NCBI RefSeq assembly: GCF_014257025.1
Contig: NZ_JACMSF010000042.1
Coordinates: 1 to 64,000, forward strand
From: Streptomyces cupreus
GTDB lineage: Bacteria; Actinomycetota; Actinomycetes; Streptomycetales; Streptomycetaceae
DNA: 64,000 bases
Reading direction: 5' to 3'
This document shows positions 8,594 to 16,634 of this stretch, piece after piece. Made by a program: the position numbers and the translations under genes. The notes beneath the pieces were generated by a model that was given only the letters and a program-made list of their open reading frames with translations, ran no database searches and was not told where the DNA came from. Numbering within the stretch: the stretch's first letter is position 1; each line of letters begins with the position of its first letter.

Positions 8594-9367
8594 TCAGCGG
8601 GCGTCGTCCGGCAGGAGCCGGGCGAGGGTGCGTACGGCGCGGTACTGGAGTGTCTTGATGGCGCCCTCGTTCTTGCCCATGGCGCGGGCGGTCTCGGCGA
8701 CGGACAGCCCCTGGAGGAAGCGGAGCGTGACGCACTCCTGCTGCTGAGGATTGAGCCGCCGTACGGCGTCGAGCAGAGCCGCATTGGAGAGCGACTCCAG
8801 CACCGAATCCTCAGGGGACCGCTCGACCTCGTTGGCGTCGAGCATCTCGCCGGTGGTGACCTCCAGGCGGAAGCGGCTGGACTTGAAGTGGTCGGCGACG
8901 AGATTGCGGGCGATGGTGACGAGCCACGCGCCGAAGTCCCGCCCTTGCCAGGTGAAGGTGCCGATCCGCCTAAGCGCCCGGAGAAAGGTCTCACTCGTGA
9001 GGTCCTCGGCGGTGGCCTTCCCCCCGACCCGGTAATAGATGTACCGATAAACCGTGTCGCTGTACTGGTCGTAGAGCCGCCCGAAGGCTTCGGCCTCGCC
9101 GGCCTGGGCGCGTTCGACGAGATCCATCATGCGGGCGCTGTCGCTGTCAGCGGCCGGACGCCGGGCGGTCGTGGCACCGGCCGAACGCCCCCGTCTGCCG
9201 ACGGCGGCGCTGCCGTCGGCGAGCGCGTAGCACGGGCCGACGGGGGCGGCGGCGACGGCGAGGGTGGGGACGGCGTACGCGGTGGGGACGAAGCCGCGCA
9301 ACAGGTCTTGGACCGTTGCGCGCAGCGTAGCCAGGCCCGAGGCGTCAACCCCGACGTGTGGGTACAC
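8594..9367 (-). CDS. bldN: ECF sigma factor BldN (pro-sigma)
   Basis: This 257-residue ECF sigma factor has an N-terminal extension of roughly 85 residues before region 2, which matches the cleavable pro-sequence of pro-sigma-BldN. Region 2 includes FGRLYDQYSDTVYRYIYYRV and TAEDLTSETFLRAL, and region 4 includes LNPQQQECVTLRFLQGLSVAETARAMG. In Streptomyces, BldN drives aerial-hypha genes such as chaplins and rodlins and is held by RsbN, encoded next. The GTG start follows GGGAG by 5 nt. Transcription is known to be BldD-repressed in S. coelicolor; upstream, TGACGGTCA at 9530-9538 is a small palindrome but no perfect BldD site was found. Confidence 0.93.
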   Translation of the reverse strand: MYPHVGVDASGLATLRATVQDLLRGFVPTAYAVPTLAVAAAPVGPCYALADGSAAVGRRGRSAGATTARRPAADSDSARMMDLVERAQAGEAEAFGRLYDQYSDTVYRYIYYRVGGKATAEDLTSETFLRALRRIGTFTWQGRDFGAWLVTIARNLVADHFKSSRFRLEVTTGEMLDANEVERSPEDSVLESLSNAALLDAVRRLNPQQQECVTLRFLQGLSVAETARAMGKNEGAIKTLQYRAVRTLARLLPDDAR

Positions 9368-9734
9368 GGGACTCCCAGAGGCAGAGCTTCCATCACGTGC
9401 AGTGCGGGACCGTTCACCCGTCGTAGCGACGGAGAGGTACCGGTTTGCGTCTGAGGAGAATAACGCTTCGTGCAGGCACTGCTACACCCAGTTGCTCAAA
9501 TCATCGATTACGTCGCTTCTGTAACCGAATGACGGTCAATCAAGTGCCGTATCGTGACCGGTTGTTGATCAGAGGGGGCGTATTTCGGTCGCGCCCGGGG
9601 CGTGTTGTGGCCGTGTGCGGCCAAGGGGACTGCACAGAGGGTTGTGGGGGTACGACGTCGGGATTGGCCGGGTTCGGTCGGCGCGGCCCGGGCGCTGCGC
9701 GTACCCCACCCGCGCGCGCAGGCCGCCGCAGGTA
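9368..9734. promoter_or_regulatory. Gene-free bldN upstream region
   Basis: These 367 nt lie between bldN and the HAD-IB gene, both leftward. The part nearest bldN is less G+C-rich than the surroundings and holds the palindrome TGACGGTCA (9530-9538) and an 8-bp interrupted repeat TTAC...GTAA (9509-9526). TGGCCG/CGGCCA at 9608-9623 can form a small hairpin. The length fits a complex developmentally controlled promoter with a long leader. No reading frame here looks coding. Confidence 0.55.
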
Positions 9735-10661
9735 CTACCGGCGACGGCGCGAGAGCGCGATCGCGGCCGCCGTGCCGCCGGCCACCGCGCCGACGCCCGC
9801 CGCTGCCGGGATGCCGACCTTTGCCGCCTTGCGGCCGGTGCGGTAGTCGCGCAGGCGCCAGTCCAGTTCGCGGGCGTGCTTGCGGAGCTTCGTGTCCGGG
9901 TTGATCGCGTAGGGGTGGCCCACCAGAGAGAGCATCGGGATGTCGTTGTGACTGTCGCTGTAGGCCGCGCAGCGCGACAGATCCAGGCCCTCCGCCGAGG
10001 CCAGCGCCCGTACCGCTTCCGCCTTCGCCGGCCCGTGCAGCGGCTCGCCCACCAGCTTGCCCGTGTACACGCCGTCCACCGACTCGGCCACCGTCCCCAG
10101 CGCCCCCGTCAGCCCCAGCCGGCGCGCGATCACCTGCGCGATCTCCACCGGCGCCGCCGTCACCAGCCACACCTTCTGCCCCGCGTCCAGGTGCGCCTGC
10201 GCCAGCGCCCGCGTCCCCGGCCAGATCCGCTCCGCCATGTACTCGTCGTAGATCTCCTCGCCGATCGACATCAGCTCGGAGACCCGGTGACCCTTCACGA
10301 TCGACAGCGCCGAGTCCCGTGCGTCCTGCATGTGCTCCGGATCCTCGACCCCAGCCAGCCGGAACCACGCCTGCTGCCAGGCGAACCGGGCCAGATCGCG
10401 GGTCTCGAAGAACTTCCGCTTGTACAGGCCCCGCCCGAAGTGGAACAGCGCGGCACCCTGCATCACGGTGTTGTCCAGGTCGAAGAACGCCGCCGCCTGG
10501 TCGTCCCCGAGTACCGGGAACTCCGGTTCCTCCTCCGGTGCGGACTCCGGCACGGATTCGGGGACCGACTTGCGCGCTGCCTCCGCCGAGGCCTCGCCTG
10601 CCAACACGCTCCGCGCCGTGGCGGAGCGCCTACGGGGAGTGAGCCATCCGAGAGCGGCCAT
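9735..10661 (-). CDS. HAD-IB family hydrolase (phosphoserine-phosphatase-like) with C-terminal anchor
   Basis: This 308-residue protein carries HAD subfamily IB motifs: AAFFDLDNTVMQG (nucleophile), VWLVTAAPVEIAQ (motif II), KAEAVRALA (Lys), and CAAYSDSHNDIPMLSLVG (acidic motif). An acidic, low-complexity stretch precedes the domain. The C-terminus is a hydrophobic Ala/Gly segment ending in RRRR, a likely tail anchor with the Arg tail inside the cell. The HAD-IB phosphatase encoded next to bldN in other streptomycetes is the likely orthologue. Related proteins act as phosphoserine or lysophosphatidate phosphatases; the substrate here is not established. Confidence 0.87.
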   Translation of the reverse strand: MAALGWLTPRRRSATARSVLAGEASAEAARKSVPESVPESAPEEEPEFPVLGDDQAAAFFDLDNTVMQGAALFHFGRGLYKRKFFETRDLARFAWQQAWFRLAGVEDPEHMQDARDSALSIVKGHRVSELMSIGEEIYDEYMAERIWPGTRALAQAHLDAGQKVWLVTAAPVEIAQVIARRLGLTGALGTVAESVDGVYTGKLVGEPLHGPAKAEAVRALASAEGLDLSRCAAYSDSHNDIPMLSLVGHPYAINPDTKLRKHARELDWRLRDYRTGRKAAKVGIPAAAGVGAVAGGTAAAIALSRRRR

Positions 10662-10821
10662 GACGTGAGCATAGCCAGTTTGTTCGGTGCCACCGGAGTC
10701 GAGAGGTTTGGAGGCTGTGAACTCTCCGCGACCGTGTCGTTAAAGAACTGATCTGGTCGGCGCGTTGTCCGACGGTTTCCCAGGGGTTCCGGGCGTCTGC
10801 CGACGAGCGAGAATGGCCGAC

Positions 10822-11100
10822 ATGAGTCCCATCTTTCGCCGCCGCCCGGCCAGGTCGCCCGAGGACCGGCTCGTCACCCTCATCCGCAAACCGGGCTGTC
10901 ATCTGTGTGATGACGCACAGATCGTCATCGAGAAGGTCTGCGGAGACCTGGGCGTCCCCTGGGAGCAGAAGGACATCACCGAGGACCCCCAACTCCACGA
11001 CGAATACTGGGAACAGATCCCCGTGGTGCTCGTCGACGGGGAGCAGCACACCTTCTGGCGCGTGAACGAGGACCGCCTCCGCAAGGCACTGACTGACTAG
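10822..11100 (+). CDS. Glutaredoxin-like thiol protein
   Basis: A 92-residue protein with a thioredoxin-fold core. LVTLIRKPGCHLCDDAQIVIE carries a CxxC active site (CHLC) at the start of the first helix, and IPVVLVDGEQ holds the cis-Pro that faces it. It belongs to the DUF836/glutaredoxin-like small proteins and should carry out thiol-disulfide exchange in the cytoplasm. It lies just upstream of rex, so redox genes are clustered. ATG at 10822 is chosen; ATG at 10813 is possible and would add MAD. Confidence 0.85.
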   Translation: MSPIFRRRPARSPEDRLVTLIRKPGCHLCDDAQIVIEKVCGDLGVPWEQKDITEDPQLHDEYWEQIPVVLVDGEQHTFWRVNEDRLRKALTD

Positions 11101-11240
11101 TCCAACTGGTCCGGCCCGTCGCTTAGGATCGATGGAGAGTTGGTCTTGGGGGCGGTATTGATGAGGGAAGTGTGCGGTTTTGCCTCCAGGAGAGATGCGC
11201 GTGACCCCGGTCACGTTGGCCGGGCAAATCGGACACCATC

Positions 11241-11260
11241 TTTGTGCACGCGTTCACAAA
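11241..11260. promoter_or_regulatory. Rex operator (ROP)
   Basis: TTTGTGCACGCGTTCACAAA is a 20-bp palindrome with a single mismatched pair and matches the Rex consensus TGTGAACGCGTTCACA at all but one position. It is centred about 85 nt before the rex start. In S. coelicolor Rex binds such sites when NADH is low relative to NAD+ and represses rex-hemACD and respiratory genes. Autoregulation of this operon is therefore expected. Confidence 0.92.
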
Positions 11261-11335
11261 GACATAGCCTGCATTCGACGGGGCGGTCTGGGGACGCATG
11301 ACCGCCTGCAGCCCCGCTCTACCCGCAGGAGCACC

Positions 11336-12100
11336 GTGGCAACTGGCCGAACTCACCGACCGGCGACCCGTAGCCGAGGGATTCCCGAGGCCACCGTCGC
11401 CCGGCTTCCGCTGTACCTCCGCGCGCTGACCGCACTGTCGGAGCGCTCGGTACCCACGGTCTCCTCCGAGGAGCTCGCCGCCGCGGCTGGGGTCAACTCC
11501 GCCAAGCTGCGCAAGGACTTCTCGTACCTGGGCTCCTACGGGACGCGTGGTGTGGGTTACGACGTCGAGTATCTCGTGTACCAGATCTCCCGCGAACTGG
11601 GGCTGACCCAGGACTGGCCGGTTGTGATCGTAGGTATTGGTAACCTCGGCGCCGCGCTGGCCAACTACGGCGGGTTCGCCTCGCGTGGATTCCGGGTCGC
11701 GGCGCTGATCGACGCCGATCCCGCAATGGCCGGAAAGCCCGTCGCCGGGATCCCGGTGCAGCACACCGACGACCTTGAGAAGATCATCGAGGACAACGGC
11801 GTCTCCATCGGTGTCATCGCCACCCCGGCCGGTGCCGCCCAGCAGGTGTGCGACCGTCTGGTCGCCGCCGGTGTCACCTCCATCCTGAACTTCGCGCCGA
11901 CCGTGCTGAACGTCCCCGAGGGCGTCGATGTGCGCAAGGTCGACCTCTCCATCGAGCTGCAGATCCTCGCCTTCCACGAGCAGCGCAAGGCCGGCGAGGA
12001 AGCCGCGTCGACCGACGGCACCGGTCCGGTGACCGCCGTCCGCGGCGAGTCCGGCGACAAGGGGCCCGACGGGGACGTACCCGCCGTGATGCCGGCATGA
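11336..12100 (+). CDS. rex: Redox-sensing transcriptional repressor Rex
   Basis: This 254-residue protein has an N-terminal winged helix (IPEATVARLPLYLRAL, with AAAAGVNSAKLRKDFSYLG as recognition region) and a Rossmann domain starting at VVIVGIGNLGAALANY, the NADH-binding GxGxxG. A C-terminal helix (ELQILAFHEQRKAGEEA) mediates domain-swapped dimer formation in Rex structures. It senses the NADH/NAD+ ratio. GTG at 11336 follows AGGAG and gives the well-known N-terminus VATGRTHRPATRSRGIPEA. The stop overlaps the hemA ATG (ATGA), so repression by Rex should also control heme synthesis. Confidence 0.96.
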   Translation: MATGRTHRPATRSRGIPEATVARLPLYLRALTALSERSVPTVSSEELAAAAGVNSAKLRKDFSYLGSYGTRGVGYDVEYLVYQISRELGLTQDWPVVIVGIGNLGAALANYGGFASRGFRVAALIDADPAMAGKPVAGIPVQHTDDLEKIIEDNGVSIGVIATPAGAAQQVCDRLVAAGVTSILNFAPTVLNVPEGVDVRKVDLSIELQILAFHEQRKAGEEAASTDGTGPVTAVRGESGDKGPDGDVPAVMPA

Positions 12101-13800
12101 GTCTTCTCGTCGTAGGACTGAGTCACCGCAGCGCTCCGGTCAGCGTGCTGGAGCGGGCCGCGCTGAGCACGGACGGCCAGATCAAGCTGCTCCAGGACAC
12201 CGTCGCCGCCGAGCCGGCCACCGAGGCCGCGGTGCTCGCCACCTGCAACCGCATCGAGCTGTACGCCGATGTGGACAAGTTCCACGCGGGTGTCGCGGAG
12301 CTGTCCACGCTGCTCGCGCAGCACAGCGGGGTCGGGCTCGACGAGCTCACCCCCTACCTCTACGTGCACTACGAGGACCGGGCCGTCCACCACCTCTTCT
12401 CGGTGGCCTGTGGTCTGGACTCGATGGTCATCGGTGAGGGCCAGATCCTCGGGCAGATCAAGGACTCGCTGGCCCGGGCGCAGGACCTGCACACCGCGGG
12501 GCGCCTGCTGAACGATCTGTTCCAGCAGGCCCTGCGGGTCGGCAAGCGCGCCCACACCGAGACCGGCATCGACCGCGCCGGGCAGTCCCTGGTCACCTTC
12601 GGCCTGGAGCAGCTTTCCGGTGGTACGGCGGTGCAGGACTGGGTGCGTGGGAAGAAGGCCCTGGTCATCGGCGCCGGGTCGATGTCGTCGCTGGCCGCGG
12701 CGACGCTGGCGCGGGCCGGGGTCGCGGAGGTCGTGATCGCGAACCGTACGGCCGACCGGGCCGAGCGGCTTGCGGAGATATTGAACGAGGGTACGGCCGG
12801 GCCGGCTCGTGCGGTGCCGATGGACGCGGTGGCCGATGAACTGACACGTGCCGATGTTGCGGTGTCCTGTACCGGGGCTACGGGGTTGGTGCTCGGCGCC
12901 GAGGCTGTTGCTGCCGCTGTCGGAGGGCGGGTGCCGGAGGGGTCGGACGCGCAGCCCGGCGCGGACGGGGTGCCGCCTTCTTCGGCAGCGGGCGCCACCC
13001 TGGGCGGCGCGAATGCCCGCAGCCTGACGGGCCCCGTCACCGAAGAGAACTGCCCCCTCGACCTTGCCGCCATCCAGACCGGCTTCTCCGTGATGGGGGA
13101 AGCAGCCGTCGCCGGCATGGACGCGGCCACTCTGGAGCAGCACGCCGCCTGGGTGGACAACGGCATCCCGCGTCCGCACAGCCCCGCCGATGAGGCCGAT
13201 GCCATTGCCGCGCTCGCGGCTGCCGCAGCGGCCGTCGGACGGATCCCCGAGCGTCGTAGGCCCGAGCCCGTCGTCGAGGCGCCGCGGCCCGAGCCCGTGC
13301 TGTATCTGCTCGATCTCGCCATGCCGCGGGACATCGACGCGGCCGTGCACCGGCTGGGCGGGGTGCGGCTGGTGGACATCGAGTCGCTGGCCGAGGCTTC
13401 GGCGGACGCTCCCATGGCGGCCGACGTCGACCAGGTGCGTCGTATCGTCTCCGACGAGGTCGCCGCATTCGGGGCGGCGCTGCGGGCCGCGCACATCACG
13501 CCGACCGTGGTCGCGTTGCGGACCATGGCCGCCGATGTGGTGGCTGGTGAGATCGCCCGGCTCGAAGGACGGCTGCCGGGGCTCGACGACAAGCACCGCA
13601 GCGAGATCACCCAGACCGTGAAGCGCGTCGTGGACAAGCTCCTGCACGCGCCGACCGTACGGGTCAAGCAGCTCGCGGCCGAACCCGGCGGCGCCGGGTA
13701 CGCGGACGCGCTGCGGACCCTGTTCGACCTCGACCCCGAGACGGTGGCCGCCGTCTCCCGGGCCGAGGACAGCACCGAGAAGGACCGAGGGCCGGCATGA
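12097..13800 (+). CDS. hemA: Glutamyl-tRNA reductase
   Basis: HemA reduces glutamyl-tRNA to glutamate-1-semialdehyde, the first committed step of C5 tetrapyrrole synthesis. The active-site Cys50 lies in LATCNRIELY, the family block SMVIGEGQILGQIKDS follows, and the NADPH domain starts at ALVIGAGSMSSLAAATL. At 567 residues it is about 140 longer than the E. coli enzyme. The extra length is an Ala/Pro-rich insertion in the NADPH domain between SCTGATGLVLG and LYLLDLAMPRDID, a feature of streptomycete HemA. It overlaps rex by ATGA upstream and hemC by ATGA downstream. Confidence 0.95.
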   Translation: MSLLVVGLSHRSAPVSVLERAALSTDGQIKLLQDTVAAEPATEAAVLATCNRIELYADVDKFHAGVAELSTLLAQHSGVGLDELTPYLYVHYEDRAVHHLFSVACGLDSMVIGEGQILGQIKDSLARAQDLHTAGRLLNDLFQQALRVGKRAHTETGIDRAGQSLVTFGLEQLSGGTAVQDWVRGKKALVIGAGSMSSLAAATLARAGVAEVVIANRTADRAERLAEILNEGTAGPARAVPMDAVADELTRADVAVSCTGATGLVLGAEAVAAAVGGRVPEGSDAQPGADGVPPSSAAGATLGGANARSLTGPVTEENCPLDLAAIQTGFSVMGEAAVAGMDAATLEQHAAWVDNGIPRPHSPADEADAIAALAAAAAAVGRIPERRRPEPVVEAPRPEPVLYLLDLAMPRDIDAAVHRLGGVRLVDIESLAEASADAPMAADVDQVRRIVSDEVAAFGAALRAAHITPTVVALRTMAADVVAGEIARLEGRLPGLDDKHRSEITQTVKRVVDKLLHAPTVRVKQLAAEPGGAGYADALRTLFDLDPETVAAVSRAEDSTEKDRGPA

Positions 13801-14756
13801 AAGACAAGGCACTGAGGCTCGGGACCCGGCGGAGCAAGCTCGCCATGGCCCAGTCCGGGCAGGTGGCGGACGCCGTGAGCCAGGTGACCGGGCGGCCCGT
13901 GGAGCTCGTCGAGATCACCACATACGGCGATGTCTCCCGTGAGGCGCTCGCCCAGATCGGCGGCACGGGTGTGTTCGTGACCGCCCTGCGCGAGGCGCTG
14001 CTCAAGGGCGAGGTCGACTTCGCGGTGCACTCCCTGAAGGACCTGCCGACCGGGCAGCCCGACGAGCTGGTGCTGGCCGCCATCCCGGTGCGCGAGGACC
14101 CGCGGGACGTGATCGTCGCCCGGGACGCGCTGAAGTTCACCGACCTGCCGCGTGGGGCGCGCATCGGTACGGGTTCGCCGCGCCGCATGGCGCAGCTGAA
14201 CGCGTATGCGCGCGGCCACGGTCTGGACATCGAGACGGTCCCGATCCGGGGCAATGTCGACACGCGGATCGGGTATGTGCGGGACGGTGAGCTGGATGCC
14301 GTCGTGCTCGCCGCCGCCGGACTGAACCGCATCGGCCGGATCGACGAGGTGACCGACTTCCTGTCGGTCGACACGGTTTTGCCCGCCCCCGGCCAGGGGG
14401 CTCTGGCGATCGAGTGCGCCGCGGACAACGCGGACCTGATCGCCGCGCTCGGTGAGCTCGACGACCCGTTCACGCGGGTCGCCGTGACTGCCGAGCGGTC
14501 ACTGCTCGCCGCCCTGGAGGCCGGTTGCAGCGCCCCTGTGGGCGCGCTGGCCGACCTTCTGGCCGACGGGCAGATTGTCAAGGAAATGCGCCTGCGGGGC
14601 GTCGTCGGCACGACCGACGGCACTCGTACGGTGCAGCTGTCCACCACCGGTCCCGTGCCCGAGACGCACGACCAGGCGCTGGCGCTCGGTCGCGAACTCG
14701 CCACCGAGATGCTTGCCCAGGGCGCGGCCGGTCTGATGGGGGAGCGAGCACATTGA
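13797..14756 (+). CDS. hemC: Porphobilinogen deaminase (hydroxymethylbilane synthase)
   Basis: This 319-residue enzyme joins four porphobilinogens into hydroxymethylbilane. It shows LGTRRSKLAMAQSGQV at the N-terminus, VHSLKDLPT, the RIGTGSPRRMAQL substrate-binding Arg cluster, and LEAGCSAPVGA, whose Cys binds the dipyrromethane cofactor. Length is normal. The ATG overlaps the hemA stop (ATGA), and its own stop overlaps the TTG start of hemD, so the three enzymes are translated as a unit. Confidence 0.96.
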   Translation: MKDKALRLGTRRSKLAMAQSGQVADAVSQVTGRPVELVEITTYGDVSREALAQIGGTGVFVTALREALLKGEVDFAVHSLKDLPTGQPDELVLAAIPVREDPRDVIVARDALKFTDLPRGARIGTGSPRRMAQLNAYARGHGLDIETVPIRGNVDTRIGYVRDGELDAVVLAAAGLNRIGRIDEVTDFLSVDTVLPAPGQGALAIECAADNADLIAALGELDDPFTRVAVTAERSLLAALEAGCSAPVGALADLLADGQIVKEMRLRGVVGTTDGTRTVQLSTTGPVPETHDQALALGRELATEMLAQGAAGLMGERAH

Positions 14757-16453
14757 GCCCCACCACCCTTCCCACCGGCCTCGAACACGGGCACGTCACC
14801 TTCCTCGGTGCCGGACCCGGGGATCCGGGACTACTGACTCTGCGCGCCGTGGAGGCGCTGGCGAACGCGGACGTTCTCGTCGCCGAGCACGAGGTGCTCG
14901 ACGTCGTCCGCGTGCACGCCAGGTCGGGCGTCGCCGTAGTGAACCCGGATCCTTCCGCGGATCCAGGTCCGGACACAGGCACGCCTCAGCTAGCGGTTGT
15001 TGACGGCACGTCAACAACCGCTGGGGCACCCGCTGTGCGGGATGCCTCACATCTTGTCATGGAGGCCGCGCGGAGCGGCAGGCGGGTCGTGCGTGCGGTG
15101 TCCGGGGACCCCGGGCTCGACGCGTACGCCGCCGGGGAGATGCTGGCGTGCGCCGCGGCGGGGGTGCCCTTCGAGGTCGTCCCCGGTGTCGCGGCCGCGG
15201 TCGGTGTGCCCGCGTACGCCGGTGTGCCGCTGCGCGACGCGCAGGGCGCGGACGTGCGGTTCGTGGACGCGCGGACGGCGTCCGACCGGTGCTGGACGGA
15301 GGTGGGTGCCTCCGACGGCACGGTGGTCGTCTCGACGACCCTCGACTCCGTCGCCGCCGCTGCCGGTGAGCTGGTCGCCGCCGGGCGTAAGCCCGATACG
15401 CCCATGACGGTCACCGTCGCCGGTACCACCACCCGGCAGCGGACCTGGACGGCGACGCTGGGCACCATCGCGCAGACGCTGAAGCAGGCCAAGGTGCTGC
15501 CCTCGCCCGAGGGCGGGCGGCCGGTCATAGCCGTGGTCGGTGAGCGTTCCTCCGCCGCCCAGCGCGACCAGCTGTCGTGGTTCGAGTCCAAGCCGCTCTT
15601 CGGGTGGCGGGTGCTCGTGCCGCGCACGAAGGAGCAGGCGGCTTCGCTCTCCGACCAGCTTCGGTCGTACGGGGCCGTGCCGCACGAGGTGCCGACGATC
15701 GCCGTCGAGCCGCCGCGGACGCCTCAGCAGATGGAGCGCGCGGTCAAGGGCCTGGTGACCGGGCGGTACGAGTGGATCGCCTTCACGTCGGTCAACGCCG
15801 TGAAGGCCGTGCGGGAGAAGTTCGAGGAGTACGGGCTCGACGCTCGGGCGTTCGCCGGCATCAAGGTCGCCGCGGTGGGGGAGCAGACGGCGAAGGCGCT
15901 GATCGCCTTCGGCGTGAAGCCCGATCTGGTGCCCTCCGGGGAGCAGTCGGCCGCGGGCCTGCTGGAGGACTGGCCGCCGTACGACCCCGTCTTCGACCCG
16001 ATCGACCGGGTGTTCCTGCCGCGGGCCGATATCGCCACCGAGACGCTGGTCGCGGGTCTGATCGAGCTCGGGTGGGAGGTGGACGACGTCACGGCCTATC
16101 GGACCGTGCGGGCGTCGCCGCCGCCGGCGGAGACCCGGGAGGCGATCAAGGGGGGTGGCTTCGACGCCGTTCTCTTCACGTCGTCCTCCACCGTGCGGAA
16201 CCTGGTGGGTATCGCCGGCAAACCGCACAACGTGACCGTGATCGCCTGTATCGGTCCGGCGACCGCGAAGACCGCCGAGGAGCACGGGCTGCGGGTGGAT
16301 GTGATGGCTCCCGAGCCGTCCGTCCACAAGCTGGCCGAGGCGCTGGCCGACTTCGGTGCCAGGCGTCGGGCCGCGGCCGTGGAGGCGGGGGACGCGGTGA
16401 CCCGGCCGAGCGAGCGGCGGCCGGGGGCGCGTCGGCGGCGTACGACGACCTGA
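14753..16453 (+). CDS. hemD: Uroporphyrinogen-III C-methyltransferase / synthase fusion
   Basis: A 566-residue fusion. Residues about 15-250 form a SAM-dependent tetrapyrrole methyltransferase (VTFLGAGPGDPGLLTLRA, plus the EVVPGVAAAVGVPAYAG region), and residues about 275-550 a uroporphyrinogen-III synthase (GWRVLVPRTKEQAASLSDQL, AFTSVNAVKAVREKF, DAVLFTSSSTVRNLVG). It can close hydroxymethylbilane to uroporphyrinogen III and perhaps methylate it towards precorrin-2 or siroheme. The methyltransferase part has a ragged insertion after VVNPDPS, so methylation activity is less certain. The TTG start at 14753 overlaps the hemC stop and has GGGGAG 8 nt upstream. The Arg-rich C-terminal tail is disordered. 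Confidence 0.92.
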   Translation: MSPTTLPTGLEHGHVTFLGAGPGDPGLLTLRAVEALANADVLVAEHEVLDVVRVHARSGVAVVNPDPSADPGPDTGTPQLAVVDGTSTTAGAPAVRDASHLVMEAARSGRRVVRAVSGDPGLDAYAAGEMLACAAAGVPFEVVPGVAAAVGVPAYAGVPLRDAQGADVRFVDARTASDRCWTEVGASDGTVVVSTTLDSVAAAAGELVAAGRKPDTPMTVTVAGTTTRQRTWTATLGTIAQTLKQAKVLPSPEGGRPVIAVVGERSSAAQRDQLSWFESKPLFGWRVLVPRTKEQAASLSDQLRSYGAVPHEVPTIAVEPPRTPQQMERAVKGLVTGRYEWIAFTSVNAVKAVREKFEEYGLDARAFAGIKVAAVGEQTAKALIAFGVKPDLVPSGEQSAAGLLEDWPPYDPVFDPIDRVFLPRADIATETLVAGLIELGWEVDDVTAYRTVRASPPPAETREAIKGGGFDAVLFTSSSTVRNLVGIAGKPHNVTVIACIGPATAKTAEEHGLRVDVMAPEPSVHKLAEALADFGARRRAAAVEAGDAVTRPSERRPGARRRRTTT

Positions 16454-16466
16454 GGGTGACGGTCGG

Positions 16467-16504
16467 CTGGGGCGGCAGGGTGTTGGTGCCTGGTGCCGCC
16501 CCAG
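16467..16504 (+). terminator. Hairpin between hemD and hemB
   Basis: A perfect 11-bp stem, CTGGGGCGGCA / TGCCGCCCCAG, with a 16-nt loop begins 14 nt after the hemD stop. It may attenuate or end the rex-hemACD transcript and separate it from hemB, which starts 131 nt later and may have its own promoter. Confidence 0.6.
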
Positions 16505-16634
16505 TGGCATGTCCGCTTCCGGGTGCCGTGGATGTTGACCATCGGGGGTGTACGGAGGGACGGTGTGGGTTGGCCGCTGAGGGCCGACATCGCGTCGGCA
16601 TCGGGGGTGTCGGGGCGGGCGTAGCGTAGGTGGT

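Noticed and set aside
8444..9454. 336-residue frame antisense to bldN
   Set aside because: Shadow of bldN, with Gly/Ala/Arg-rich composition typical of antisense frames.
9509..9538. BldD operator upstream of bldN
   Set aside because: TTAC...GTAA and TGACGGTCA are partial fits only; spacing does not match the 15-bp BldD palindrome, so it is not listed as a site.
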